Shown here piece by piece: positions 24,531-35,200 of a DNA stretch of 64,000 nt (positions are counted from its first letter, which is position 1; every line of letters begins with the position of its first letter). The stretch comes from Synchiropus splendidus (Eukaryota > Chordata > Actinopteri > Syngnathiformes > Callionymidae). The stretch covers positions 2,115,501 to 2,179,500 of the forward strand of contig NC_071340.1 of assembly GCF_027744825.2 (NCBI RefSeq). The letters run 5' to 3'. The notes beneath the pieces were generated by a model. It made no database searches and was not told where the DNA came from. It was given only the letters and a program-made list of their open reading frames with translations. Made by a program: the position numbers and the translations under genes.

Positions 24531-25406
24531 TCATAACCGCTTTAAAATCACTTCCAGTCTCTCAAGATGCTCTGAGAATGTTTCAGAGAACACTAGAATA
24601 TCATCCAAGTAGACCAGCATAATCTGGAAAATCAGATCACTCATGGTAGTTTGCATTAACCGCTGGAATGTTGCAGGTCCGTAACAAACTCCCATGGGCA
24701 TGCGCAAATATTCAAACAACCCAAAAGGTGTTGAAAATGCAGTTTTGCAACGATCGCTCTCCTTAACAGCTACTTGGTGATAACCACTTGCAAGATCAAT
24801 TGTCGAGAAGAACTTTGAGCCTTGCAGTGCATCAAAACTCTCGTCAATCCGTGGTAACGGAAAAGCATCTTTCTTGGTCTTCTGGTTGAGTTTACGGTAG
24901 TCCACACATAATCTGATACTTCCATCTGTCTTCCTCACCACCACCACAGGGGATGCATACGAACTGGTGCTTTCCTGAATTACTCCTTTTTTTAGTAACT
25001 GTGAAATATGTTCTTTAACTTCATTGTACTGATTCGGTGGAATGCGACGATAAGGTATGTTCACTGGCACGTCATCCACTAGTTCAATCTCATGGGTGAC
25101 TCGATCTGTGTAAGCCAAGTCATCATCAGTCACAGCAAAGACTTCAGGAAATCTAGACAGCAATGTTTTCAACTGCAGCTGTTCGTCTTCAGTACCACCA
25201 ATATCCAATTTATCCAGTAAACTCTCAATATTAGGATTGGACTGACTGTGTGAATGAACTGAAACTTCCTCTGTACTGCAGGAAACACGCTGAAATTTCA
25301 CATTCACTTGAGTTTCTTCATTCAAACATGAAAGAGGTGAAAGGATACCAAGCCGGGTTCTAGGATGCAGCCACACATCCTCTTGAGAAAAGTTTACCAC
25401 CTGCAC
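24531..25406 (-). CDS. pol: pol segment: reverse transcriptase palm and fingers
   Basis: This 291-codon open segment holds the RT core. It includes the VRKTDGSIRLCVDYRKLN region (about 157-174), the STIDLASGYHQV region with the first catalytic Asp at 204, FGLFEYLRMPMG (about 228-239) and the YLDD box at 266-269, so the three catalytic aspartates are present. It ends 26 residues from the start of YLDD, at an in-frame TGA (24531-24533), and the rest of RT continues in the same frame downstream. The first about 60 residues connect protease to RT and lie in a different frame from the preceding protease segment. The listed Met is only the first in the frame. RT copies element RNA to DNA in Gag particles. 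Confidence 0.92.
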   Translation of the reverse strand: MQVVNFSQEDVWLHPRTRLGILSPLSCLNEETQVNVKFQRVSCSTEEVSVHSHSQSNPNIESLLDKLDIGGTEDEQLQLKTLLSRFPEVFAVTDDDLAYTDRVTHEIELVDDVPVNIPYRRIPPNQYNEVKEHISQLLKKGVIQESTSSYASPVVVVRKTDGSIRLCVDYRKLNQKTKKDAFPLPRIDESFDALQGSKFFSTIDLASGYHQVAVKESDRCKTAFSTPFGLFEYLRMPMGVCYGPATFQRLMQTTMSDLIFQIMLVYLDDILVFSETFSEHLERLEVILKRL

Positions 25407-25807
25407 AGGTACGTATGACTGCTAACCTCCACTACAGTCGGCAGGACCACCACACCACCTGGCAAAGGAACTTTTAATGGCTCTAACAAACTTTGACAAG
25501 CGACTTCAGATTTCTGTGGTGATCCTTTGGCAATAACAGTAACCACAGATGCTGCAGGGATATAAACTTGATCTCGACCTGCCACTCTAGACACTGTTTG
25601 TCTCCTGATCACACACTCCTGTGTCTGTTGAAAAACACTTCTCCAATCTGAATCAAGTTTTCCTTCCAGAGTGGTCTCAAACTCCTCATGAACCAGCTGA
25701 CGACATTGACTAATAATGTTCATTCCAACAATGATGGATTCAGACGCTGTGGAACCAGGTAGGTCTTTCACCACAAAGAAGCCACAATTTGGAATTCTGA
25801 CACCCAC
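25394..25807 (-). pseudogene. protease C-terminal half and linker, frame-shifted piece
   Basis: This piece of 137 codons follows the gag-protease frame after a one-base frame change near 25817-25819 (a G run on the plus strand). It contains an IIVGMNII motif, which fits the conserved hydrophobic segment near the end of retropepsin-like proteases, followed by a linker toward RT. It overlaps the gag-protease frame by 68 bases and the RT frame by 13 bases. A second frame change near 25408-25412 leads into RT. I see no classic X XXY YYZ slippery heptamer at either site, and the first break falls within the protease domain, so decay is more likely than programmed frameshifting. Confidence 0.75.
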
Positions 25808-27218
25808 TGTCTCTACGGGCCAGCTCTAGATATCCCAAATATGGGATCTCCAGACCGTTTGCCGCAGTGAGTCTAAGCCATCCAGCTGTAGCTAACATGT
25901 CCTCATCTGCACCACACAAATGCTCACGAAAAAAGGTTTCAGAAATTGTGCTCACTTGGCTTCCAGTGTCTAACAAGCATTTAGTTAGTACACCCCCCAC
26001 CTTCATCTCCACCACAGGACATGTTCCAACTGCGCGAGACAACAACTGATCCTGTTCTGAGCTGGTTTCTGGTGACTTTATTTTACGTCCTTTCGTCAAT
26101 CGATTTCTAACAGAATGAGACACCTGACTTCCATGATCATCAGCTTCTGACTTGTCAGAGTTCTTACTGCAGTTCCTTGCTATGTGTCCCTCCCCTTGAC
26201 ACTTGAGACATATTGGCTTTCCATCTTCAGTAAATTTTAATTGCGTTCGATATTTATTACGAGGTGGAGCTCTTGTACTCATTGCCTGAGTGGTAAGTGA
26301 CTTGACTGCAGCTGTCAACTCACCTATCTGTTTCCCTTGCTCAGCCACAACTTTGAAAAGTTCGTCCACACTCGCAGATCGTCGTTCCTCCGACCTAACT
26401 GCAGAACATCTGATATTTCCATCCAAACTGTCAGAAACCTTGCTTCTGCTCTTTAAACTTTTGTTTGTGGTAGTATCTTCCATTGACCACAAAGAGGCTT
26501 CTTCCCTGACATCAATCATTGAACAGTCTGGGTGTGATCTAACAAACTTTCGTAGCTCTCTTTTTAGAACTGGATCCCTCAGACCTTGAATGAATTGGTC
26601 TCTCAGTGTTTGTCTATCATCAGCTACTACACTGGCATCGTTATTCAACACAGATCTTAGCAGCTGACATAAGGCGTGTGAATATTCAATCACATCTTCA
26701 AAATCCTTTTGCTTCCGATTATAAAAGTCCTGTAACAGTTGTGTAACCCATCTCTTGTCCCTGAATGCTTCAATGAGATATTCAAATAAGTCTCTTACAT
26801 GAGTGCACCCATAACTGCTTCTGAGTCTTACTTCTTCTAATGCTGATCCTCTGAGCAATGACACAACAAAATCATACTGATCACCTTCAGATTGATTTCT
26901 AGCACGCAGAACACGATCTACTTCTTCAATGAAGTCATCTACTGTTCGGCCATCTTTGACGTAATCACCACTGAACGGTGTGATTTGACGTTCCCGGGGA
27001 ACATAAACATAAGATTTTGTCTGTGCATCTCGACTCAGGGAGGCAATAGTGTGCATGGCTTGTTGATGTTTCCTTTGCAACTCAGCAATTTGTTCTTGCA
27101 CATCAACATTATCAACTTCAGTTTCTATCTCCAGTGATTCCATGATTTCAGTTTTACTTGCGTTGTAGGAAAGCCGTGAGTCGGTTGGAGTGATGAACTG
27201 GTTCAGTCCTGTGCCCAA
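25740..27218 (-). CDS. gag: gag with N-terminal half of the aspartic protease
   Basis: A 492-codon frame. Residues about 36-66 look like a coiled coil (VQEQIAELQRKHQQAM). Residues about 75-245 are a helical, charged capsid-like region typical of Gypsy Gag, starting near RQITPFSGD. A CCHC zinc knuckle is at 337-350 with spacing C-x2-C-x4-H-x4-C. The retropepsin active site DTGS is at 417-420. The last about 26 residues are out-of-frame sequence after the frame change near 25817-25819. Gag packages element RNA and forms the particle; the protease would cut the polyprotein. The start may be Met1 at 27218 or Met26 at 27143, since the capsid-like part begins well after both. Gag and protease share one frame here, with no stop between them. 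Confidence 0.9.
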   Translation of the reverse strand: MGTGLNQFITPTDSRLSYNASKTEIMESLEIETEVDNVDVQEQIAELQRKHQQAMHTIASLSRDAQTKSYVYVPRERQITPFSGDYVKDGRTVDDFIEEVDRVLRARNQSEGDQYDFVVSLLRGSALEEVRLRSSYGCTHVRDLFEYLIEAFRDKRWVTQLLQDFYNRKQKDFEDVIEYSHALCQLLRSVLNNDASVVADDRQTLRDQFIQGLRDPVLKRELRKFVRSHPDCSMIDVREEASLWSMEDTTTNKSLKSRSKVSDSLDGNIRCSAVRSEERRSASVDELFKVVAEQGKQIGELTAAVKSLTTQAMSTRAPPRNKYRTQLKFTEDGKPICLKCQGEGHIARNCSKNSDKSEADDHGSQVSHSVRNRLTKGRKIKSPETSSEQDQLLSRAVGTCPVVEMKVGGVLTKCLLDTGSQVSTISETFFREHLCGADEDMLATAGWLRLTAANGLEIPYLGYLELARRDSGCQNSKLWLLCGERPTWFHSV

Positions 27219-27399
27219 GTGATGTCACGTCCTCGCTGAATCCTTGGCGATGTAACGTCCGGAAGTTCCTCTCAGTCTGCTCGGAGTTCTGAACACCTCC
27301 AGCAGCTCCAGGACGTTCTCTCTTCTCTGCAGTTTTGTATACCACTACCGGTGATTACTATACTGTGTTCCACTTTTCCAAAACAAAACTAATAGATAG
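27219..27399 (-). other. 5' leader of the element between primer site and gag
   Basis: About 180 bases between the primer binding site and the gag start. An open frame of 63 codons (27154-27345), in a different frame from gag, lies mostly here. It has no recognisable domain and could be an upstream ORF or chance. RNA packaging signals are expected in this region, but I cannot identify one. Confidence 0.6.
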
Positions 27400-27417
27400 A
27401 TCCCACTTCTGACACCA
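27400..27417 (-). other. primer binding site, tRNA-Leu type
   Basis: On the minus strand it reads TGGTGTCAGAAGTGGGAT, beginning five bases after the 5' LTR. TGG at the start pairs with the CCA end of a tRNA. From memory the 18 bases are complementary to the 3' end of vertebrate tRNA-Leu(CAA). The tRNA would prime minus-strand DNA synthesis. The identity of the tRNA should be confirmed against a tRNA set from the species. Confidence 0.85.
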
Positions 27418-27422
27418 AAATA

Positions 27423-28151
27423 TGTTGGCCAAAAAAACAGAACTGGACAACAAATAACTTTTGGGATCGTTTATCTACTAGATCCTCATAGGATTTTTTA
27501 CATAATTACAAAAAGATGAAGAAAATGAACCTGACACACTAAAACAAACCGGTAGTGGTATTGCAGAGGACACTTCTACAAATGAAAACAACACAACACC
27601 ACATTACACACGGAACAAATAACATATGAACATATGGACCGCTAACCTACTTCTCTTTTGTTTGAACCGCTCTTAATCACATACGTGTGTCTGCTCCCGT
27701 TCACTCTGTTAAATGAAACACACGACATGAACATGACGACACGTAACATTACGGGTAACATAGTGGAACACGCACGAAACACTCAATTACACATAGCAAA
27801 CATGAACAAAACAAAACTATCTTATCTAAACACCGTATCCCTCATATACATGTGCGTCACGCATCTGCACTAAACTAAACTAAAAATGACGATCAATATT
27901 TTGTCCAACACCTAAAATACAACAGGGTTCACACATATTAATCACTTACGTTTTCTTATGATGCAGGATGACAAAACACTGAACACTCCGACGTAGACTT
28001 CAGCACTCATTCTCTGCAGGCTGCTCAGACTGACGTAATGACGCAACACACGCACATAACACGGTGACATCTATAACGTTGTTAAAGTAACACTGACACG
28101 GGACGGTAACATTCAAATAATAACATTAACAACATTTTCCAACTGGTTACA
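27423..28151 (-). repeat. 5' LTR of the retrotransposon (right end on the plus strand)
   Basis: This 729-bp LTR has ends TGTTGGCC and GGTTACA on the plus strand. It has the same length as the two solo LTRs and the same ACTAAACTAAAC patch as they have near 27869. It carries the paired TGACGTAA/TGACGCAA sites at 28031-28046 in the likely U3, while the TGACGTCA site of the solo LTRs reads TGACGACA at 27734-27741. I could not assign a convincing TATA box or polyadenylation signal. The promoter of the element should be in this LTR, reading toward lower coordinates. Confidence 0.95.
28031..28046. promoter_or_regulatory. paired ATF/C-EBP-like half sites in the 5' LTR U3
   Basis: TGACGTAA followed by TGACGCAA, about 105-121 bases into the LTR in the direction of transcription. 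The pair is conserved in all four LTRs of the window. The role as an enhancer is inferred from motif and position only. Confidence 0.4.
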
Positions 28152-29299
28152 TCAGGATGAAAAATCGTTTTCTGCATTGTCCCATAACTTTGCAGGGAAG
28201 CTTCAGAACATGAAATTTTCACCTCCCACGATAGCAGAAAGGGTCTTTCTAGTAGTTGCACATCAAATCTAAGCTGTCTGAAGTGTTTTTCGAAAGTTAT
28301 CAACATTTTTACGTTTGGCGTTCCGGAATCGACTTTATCTCAGGATGAAAAATCGTTTTCTGCATTGTCCCATAACTTTGCAGGGAAGCTTCAGAACATG
28401 AAATTTTCACCTCCCACTATAGCAGAAAGGGTCTTTCTAGTAGTTGCACATCAAATCTAAGCTGTCTGAAGTGTTTTTCGAAAGTTATCAACATTTTTAC
28501 CTTTGGCGTTCCGGAATCGACCTTATCTTAGGATGAAAAATCGTTTTCTGCATTGTCCCATAACTTTGCAGGGAAGCTTCTGAACATGAAATTTTCACCT
28601 CCCACTATAGCAGAAAGGGACTTTCTAGTATTTGCACATCAAATCTAAGCTGTCTGAAGTGTTTTTCCAAAGTTATCAACATTTTTATGTTTAGCGTTCC
28701 GGAACCCACCTTATCTCAGGCTGAAAACGCGTTTTCTGCATTGTGCCATAACTTTGCTGGGAAGCTTCAGAACATGAAATTTTCACGTCCCACTATAGCA
28801 AAAAGGGTCTTTCTAGTAGTTGCACGTCAAATCTAAGCTGTGTGAAGTGTTTTTCGAAAGTTATCAACATTTTTATGTTTGGCGTTCCGGAATCGACCTT
28901 AGCTCAGGATGAAAAATCGTTTTCTGCATTGTCCCATAACTTTCCACGGGAAGCTTCAGAACATGAAATTTTGACCTCCCACAATAGCAGAAAGGGTCGT
29001 TCTAGTTGTTGCACATCAAATCTAAGCTCTCTGAAGTGTTTTTCCAAAGTTATCAACATTTTTATGTTTGGCATTCCGGAATCGACCTTATCTCAGGCTG
29101 AAAACGCGTTTTGCGCAATGTGCCATAACTTTGCATTAAGTTGCAGAACATGAAATTTTTAACGTCCCACTAGAGCATAAAGGGTCTTTCTAGTAGTTGC
29201 ACATCAAATCTAAGCTGTCTGAAGTGTTTTTCCAAAGTTATCAACATTTTTATTTTTGGTGTTCCGGAATCGACCTTATCTAAGGCTGAAAACGCGTTT

Positions 29300-32200
29300 T
29301 CGGAATTATGCCATGACCTTGCAGGGAAGCTTCAGAACATGAAGTTTTCACCTCCCACTATAGCAGAAAGGGTCTTTCTCGTAGTTGCACGTCAAATCTA
29401 AGCTGTCTGATGTTTTCTTTCAAAGTTATCGACATTTTTATGTTTGGCGTTCCGGAAACGACCTTACCTCAGGCAGAAAACGCCTTTTACGCATTGTGGC
29501 ATAACTTTGTAGGGAAGCTTCAGAACATCAAATTTTCACCTCCCACTATAGCAGAAAGGGTCTTTCTCGTAGTTGCACATCAAATCTCAGCTGTCTGAAG
29601 TGTTTTTCCAAAGATATCAACATTTCTATGTTTGGCGTTCTGGAACCCACCTAATCTCATGCTGAAAACGTGTTTTCTGCATTGTGCCGTAACTTTGCAG
29701 GGAGACTTCAGAACATGAAATTTTCTCCTCCCACTATAGCAGAAAGGGTATTTCTATTAGTTGCACATCAAATCTTAGCTGTCTGAAGTGTTTTTCCAAA
29801 GTTCTGAACATTTTTATGTTTGGCGTTCTGAAATCAATCTTATTTCAGGAAGAAAACGCGTTTTACGCACTGTGCCATAACTTTGCAGGGAAGCTTCAGA
29901 ACATGAAATTTTAACCTCCCACTATAGCAGAAAAGGTCATTCGAGAAGTTGCACATCAAATCTAAGCTGTCTTGAAGTGTTTTTCTGAAGTTATCAACAT
30001 TTTTATGTTTGGCGTTCCGGAACCCACCTTATCTCAGCCTGAAAACGCGTTTTACATATTTTGCCATAACTTTGCAGGGAAGCTTCAGAACATGAAATTT
30101 TCACCTCCCACTGTAGCTAAAAGGGTCTTTCTAGTAGTTGCACATCAAATCTAAGCTGTCTGAAGTGTTTTTCCAAAGTTATCAACATTTTTATGTTTGG
30201 CGTTCTGGAACCCACCTAATCTCAGGCTGAAAACGCGTTTTCTGCATTGTGCCGTAACTTTGCAGGGAGACTTCAGAACATGAAATTTTCTCCTCCCGCT
30301 ATTGCAGAAAGGGTATTTCTAGTAGTTGCACATCAAATCTAAGCTGTCGAAAGTGTTTTTCCAAAGTTATCAACATTTTTATAATTGGCCTTACGGAATC
30401 GACCTTATCTCTGGCTGAAAAAGCGTTTTCTGCATTGTGCCATAACTTAGAAGGGAAGCTTCAGAACATGAAATTTTAACCTCCCACTATAGCAGAATAG
30501 GTCATTCTAGTAGTTGCACATCAAATCTAAGCTGTCTTGAAGTGTTTTTCTGAAGTTATCAACATTTTTATGTTTGGCGTTCCGGAACCCACCTTATCTC
30601 AGCCTGAAAACGCGTTTTACATATTTTGCCATAACTTTGCAGGGAAGCTTCAGAACATGAAATTTTAACATCCCACTATGGCAGAAAGGGTCTTTCTAGT
30701 AGTTGCACATCAAATCTAAGCTGTATGTAGAGTTTTTCCTGAGTTATCAACATTTTCATGTTTGGCGTTCTGAAATCAACCTCATCTCAGGCTGAAAACG
30801 CGTTTCACGCATTGTGCCATAACTATGCAGGGAAGCTTCAGAACATGAAATTTTAACATCCCACCAAAGCAGAAAGGGTCTTTCTAGTTGTTGCACATCA
30901 ATTCTAAGCTGTCTGAAGTGTTTTTCTAAAGTTATCAACATTCTTATGTTTGGCGTTCTGGAATCAACCTTATCTCAGGCTGAAAACGCGTTTTACGCAT
31001 TGTGCCATAACTTTGCAGGAAAGCTTCAGAACATGAAATTTTCAACTCCCAATATAGCAGAAAGGGTCTTTCTAATAGTTGCACGTCAAATCTAAGCTGT
31101 CTGAAGTGTTTTTCGAATGTTATCAACATTTTTATGTCTCGCGTTCCGGAATCGACCTCATCTCAGGCTGAAAACGTGTTTTCTGCATTGTGCCATAACT
31201 TTGCAGGGAAGCTTCAGAACATGAAATTTTCACCTCCCACTATATCGGAAAGGATCTTTCTAGTAGTTGCACATCACATCTAAGCTCTCTGAAGTGTTTT
31301 TCCAAAGTTATCAACATTTTTATGTTTGGCGTTCCGGAATCGAACTTATCTAAGGCTGAAAACGTGTTTTCGGAATTGTGCCATAACTTTGCAGGGAAGC
31401 TTCAGAACATGAAATTTTCACCTCCCACTATATCGGAAAGGATCTTTCTAGTAGTTGCACATCAAATCCAAGCTGCCTGAAGTGTTTTTCGAAAGTTATC
31501 AACATTTTTATGTTTGGCGTTCCGGAATCGACCTTATCTCTGGCTGAAAACGCGTTTTATGCATTGTGCCATAACTTTGCAGGGAAGCTTCAGAACATGA
31601 AATTTTCAAATCCCACTATTGCAGAAAGGGTATTTCTAGTCGTTGCACATCAAATCTAAGCTGTCTGAAGTGTTTTTTCAAAGTTATCAACATTTTTATG
31701 TTTGGCGTTCCGGAATCGACCATATCTAAGGCTGAATACGCGTTTTCGGAATTGTGCCATAACTTTGCAGGGAAGCTTCAGAACATGAAGTTTTCACCTC
31801 CCACTATTGCAGAAAGGGTCTTTCTCGTAGTTGCACGTCAAATCTAAGCTGTCTGATGTTTTCTTCCGAAGTTATCAACATTTTTATGTTTGGCGTTCCG
31901 GAAACGACCTTATCTCAGGCAGAAAACACCTTTTACGCATTGTGGCATAACTTTGTAGAGAAGCTTCAGAACATCAAATTTTCACCTCCCACTATAGTAG
32001 AAAGGGTCTTTCTCGTAGTTGCACATCAAATCTAAGCTGTCTGAAGTGTTTTTCCAAAGTAATCAACATTTTTATGTCTGGCGTTCCGGAATCGACCTTA
32101 TCTCAGGCTGAAAACGCGTTTTACGCATTGTGCCACAACTTTGCAGGGAAGCTTCAGAACATGAAATTTTCAAATCGCACTACAGCAGAAAGGGTCTTTC

Positions 32201-35200
32201 TCGTAGTTGCACATCACATCTAAGCTGTCTGAAGTGTTTTTCCAAAGTTATCAACATTTTTATGTTTGGCTTTCTGGAATCGACCTTATCTCAGGTTGAA
32301 AACGCGTTTTCGGAATTCTGCCATAACTTTGCAGGGAAGCTTCAGAACATGAAATTTTCAAATCCCACTATTGCAGAAAGGGTCTTTCAAGTAGTTGCAC
32401 ATCAAATCTAAGCTGTCTGAAGTGTTTTTTCAAAGTTATCAACATTTTTATGTTTGGCGTTCCGGAATCGACCTTATCTAAGGCGGAAAACGCGTTTTAT
32501 GCATTGTGCCATAACTCTGCAGGGAAGCTTCAGAACATGGAAATTTCACCTCCCACTATAGCAGAAAGGGTCTTTCTAGTAGTTGCACATCACATCTAAG
32601 TTGACTGAAGTGTTTTTCCAAAGTTATCAACATTTTTATGTTTGGTGTAGCGGAATCGAACTTTTCTCAGGCTGAAAACGCGTTTTACGCATTGTTCCAT
32701 AACTTTGCAGGGAAGCTTCAGAACATGAAATTTTCAAATTCCACTATCGCAGAAAGGGTCTTTCTAGTTGTTGCACATCAAATCTAAGCTCTCTGAAGTG
32801 TTTTTCCAAAGTTATCAACATTTTTATGTTTGGCATTCCGGAATCGACCTGATCTCAGGCTGAAAACGCGTTTTGCGCAATGTGCCATAACTTTGCATTA
32901 AGTTGCAGAACATGAAATTTTTAACGTCCCACTAGAGCATAAAGGGTCTTTCTAGTAGTTGCACATCAAATCTACGCTGTCTGAAGTGTTTTTCCAAAGT
33001 TATCAACATTTTTTTTTTTGGCGTTCCGGAATTGATCTTATCTCAGGCTGAAAACGTCTTTTACGCATTGTGCCATAACTTTGTAGGGAAGCTTCAGAAC
33101 ATGAAATTTTCACCTCCCACTATATCGGAAAGGATCTTTCTAGTGGTTGCACATCACATCTAAGCTGTCTGAAGTGTTTTTCCAAAGTTATCAACATTTT
33201 TATGTTTGGCGTTCCGGAATCGACCTTATCTAAGGCTGAAAACGCGTTTTCGGAATTATGCCATGACCTTGCAGGGAAGCTTCAGAACATGAAATTTTCA
33301 CGTCCCACTATAGCAGAAAGGGTCTTTCTCGTAGTTGCACGTCAAATCTAAGCTGTCTGATGTTTTCTTTCGAAGTTATCAACATTTTTATGTTTGGCGT
33401 TCCGGAAACGACCTTACCTCAGGCAGAAAACGCCTTTTACGCATTGTGGCATAACTTTGTAGGGAAGCTTCAGAACATCAAATTTTCACCACCCACTATA
33501 GCAGAAAGGGTCTTTCTCGTAGTTGCACATCAAATCCCAGCTGTCTGAAGTGTTTTTCCAAAGTTATCAACATTTCTATGTTTGGCGTTCTGGAACCCAC
33601 CTAATCTCAGGCTGAAAACGCGTTTTCTGCATTGTGCCGTAACTTTGCAGGGAGACTTCAGAACATGAAATTTTCTCCTCCCACTATAGCAGAAAGGGTA
33701 TTTCTATTAGTTGCACATCAAATCTTAGCTGTCTGAAGTGTTTTTCCAAAGTTCTGAACATTTTTATGTTTGGCGTTCTGAAATCAATCTTATATCAGGA
33801 AGAAAACGCGTTTTACGCACTGTGCCATAACTTTGCAGGGAAGCTTCAGAACATGAAATTTTAACCTCCCACTATAGCAGAAAAGGTCATTCGAGAAGTT
33901 GCACATCAAATCTAAGCTGTCTTGAAGTGTTTTTCTGAAGTTATCAACATTTTTATGTTTGGCGTTCCGGAACCCACCTTATCTCAGCCTGAAAACGCGT
34001 TTTACATATTTTGCCATAACTTTGCAGGGAAGCTTCAGAACATGAAATTTTCACCTCCCACTGTAGCTAAAAGGGTCTTTCTAGTAGTTGCACATCAAAT
34101 CTGAGCTGTCTGAAGTGTTTTTCCAAAGTTATCAACATTTTTATGTTTGGCGTTCTGGAACCCACCTAATCTCAGGCTGAAAACGCGTTTTCTGCTTTGT
34201 GCCGTAACTTTGCAGGGAGACTTCAGAACATGAAATTTTCTCCTCCCGCTATAGCAGAAAGGGTATTTCTAGTAGTTGCACATCAAATCTAAGCTGTCGA
34301 AAGTGTTTTTCCAAAGTTATCAACATTTTCATAATTGGCCTTACGGAATCGACCTTATCTCCGGCTGAAAAAGCGTTTTCTGCATTGTGCCATAACTTAG
34401 AAGGGAAGCTTCAGAACATGAAATTTTAACCTCCCACTATAGCAGAATAGGTCATTCTAGTAGTTGCACATCAAATCTAAGCTGTCTTGAAGTGTTTTTC
34501 TGAAGTTATCAACATTTTTATGTTTGGCGTTCCGGAACCCACCTTATCTCAGCCTGAAAACGCGTTTTACATATTTTGCCATAACTTTGCAGGGAAGCTT
34601 CAGAACATGAAATTTTAACATCCCACTATGGCAGAAAGGGTCTTTCTAGTAGTTGCACATCAAATCTAAGCTGTATGTAGAGTTTTTCCTGTGTTATCAA
34701 CATTTTCATGTTTGGCGTTCTGGAATCAACCTTATCTCAGGCTGAAAACGCGTTTTACGCATTGTGCCATAACTATGCAGGGAAGCTTCAGAACATGAAA
34801 TTTTAACATCCCACTAAAGCAGAAAGGGTCTTTCTAGTAGTTGCACATCAAATCTAAGCTGTCTGAAGTGTTTTTCCAAAGTTGTCAATATTTTTATGTT
34901 TGGCGTTCCGGAATCGACCTTATCTCAGGCTGAAAATGCGTTTCCTGCATTGTGGCATAACTTTGTAGGGAAGCTTCAGAACATGAAATTTTCACCTCCC
35001 GCTGTTGCAGAAAGGGTCTTTCTAGTAGTTGCACATCAAATCTAAGCTGTCTGAAGTGTTTTTCCAAAGTTATCAACATTTTTATGTTTTTGGCGTTCTG
35101 GAACCCACCTTATCTCAGGCTGAAAACGCGTTTTCTGCATTGTGCCATAACTTTGCAGGGAAGCTTCAGAACATGAAATTTTCACGTCCCACTATAGCAG

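Larger units (their letters stand above)
21086..28151 (-). mobile_element. full-length but decayed Ty3/Gypsy LTR retrotransposon (7066 bp)
   Basis: Both LTRs, target duplications, primer binding site, polypurine tract and the gag, protease, reverse transcriptase, RNase H, integrase order are present, all read on the minus strand. Integrase following RNase H is the Ty3/Gypsy order rather than the Ty1/Copia order. I see no env-like frame between integrase and the 3' LTR. The coding region is interrupted by two frameshifts (near 25817-25819 and near 25408-25412) and two in-frame stops (24531-24533 and 22140-22142), so this copy should not make a full polyprotein. The LTRs differ at about nine single bases plus one small indel cluster by eye, roughly 1-2 percent, so it is a fairly young insertion by the usual LTR clock. 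Confidence 0.97.

Noticed and set aside
25394..25830. Programmed ribosomal frameshift between protease and reverse transcriptase
   Set aside because: There is no slippery heptamer at either frame change, and the first change lies within the protease domain itself. Mutation is the simpler explanation.
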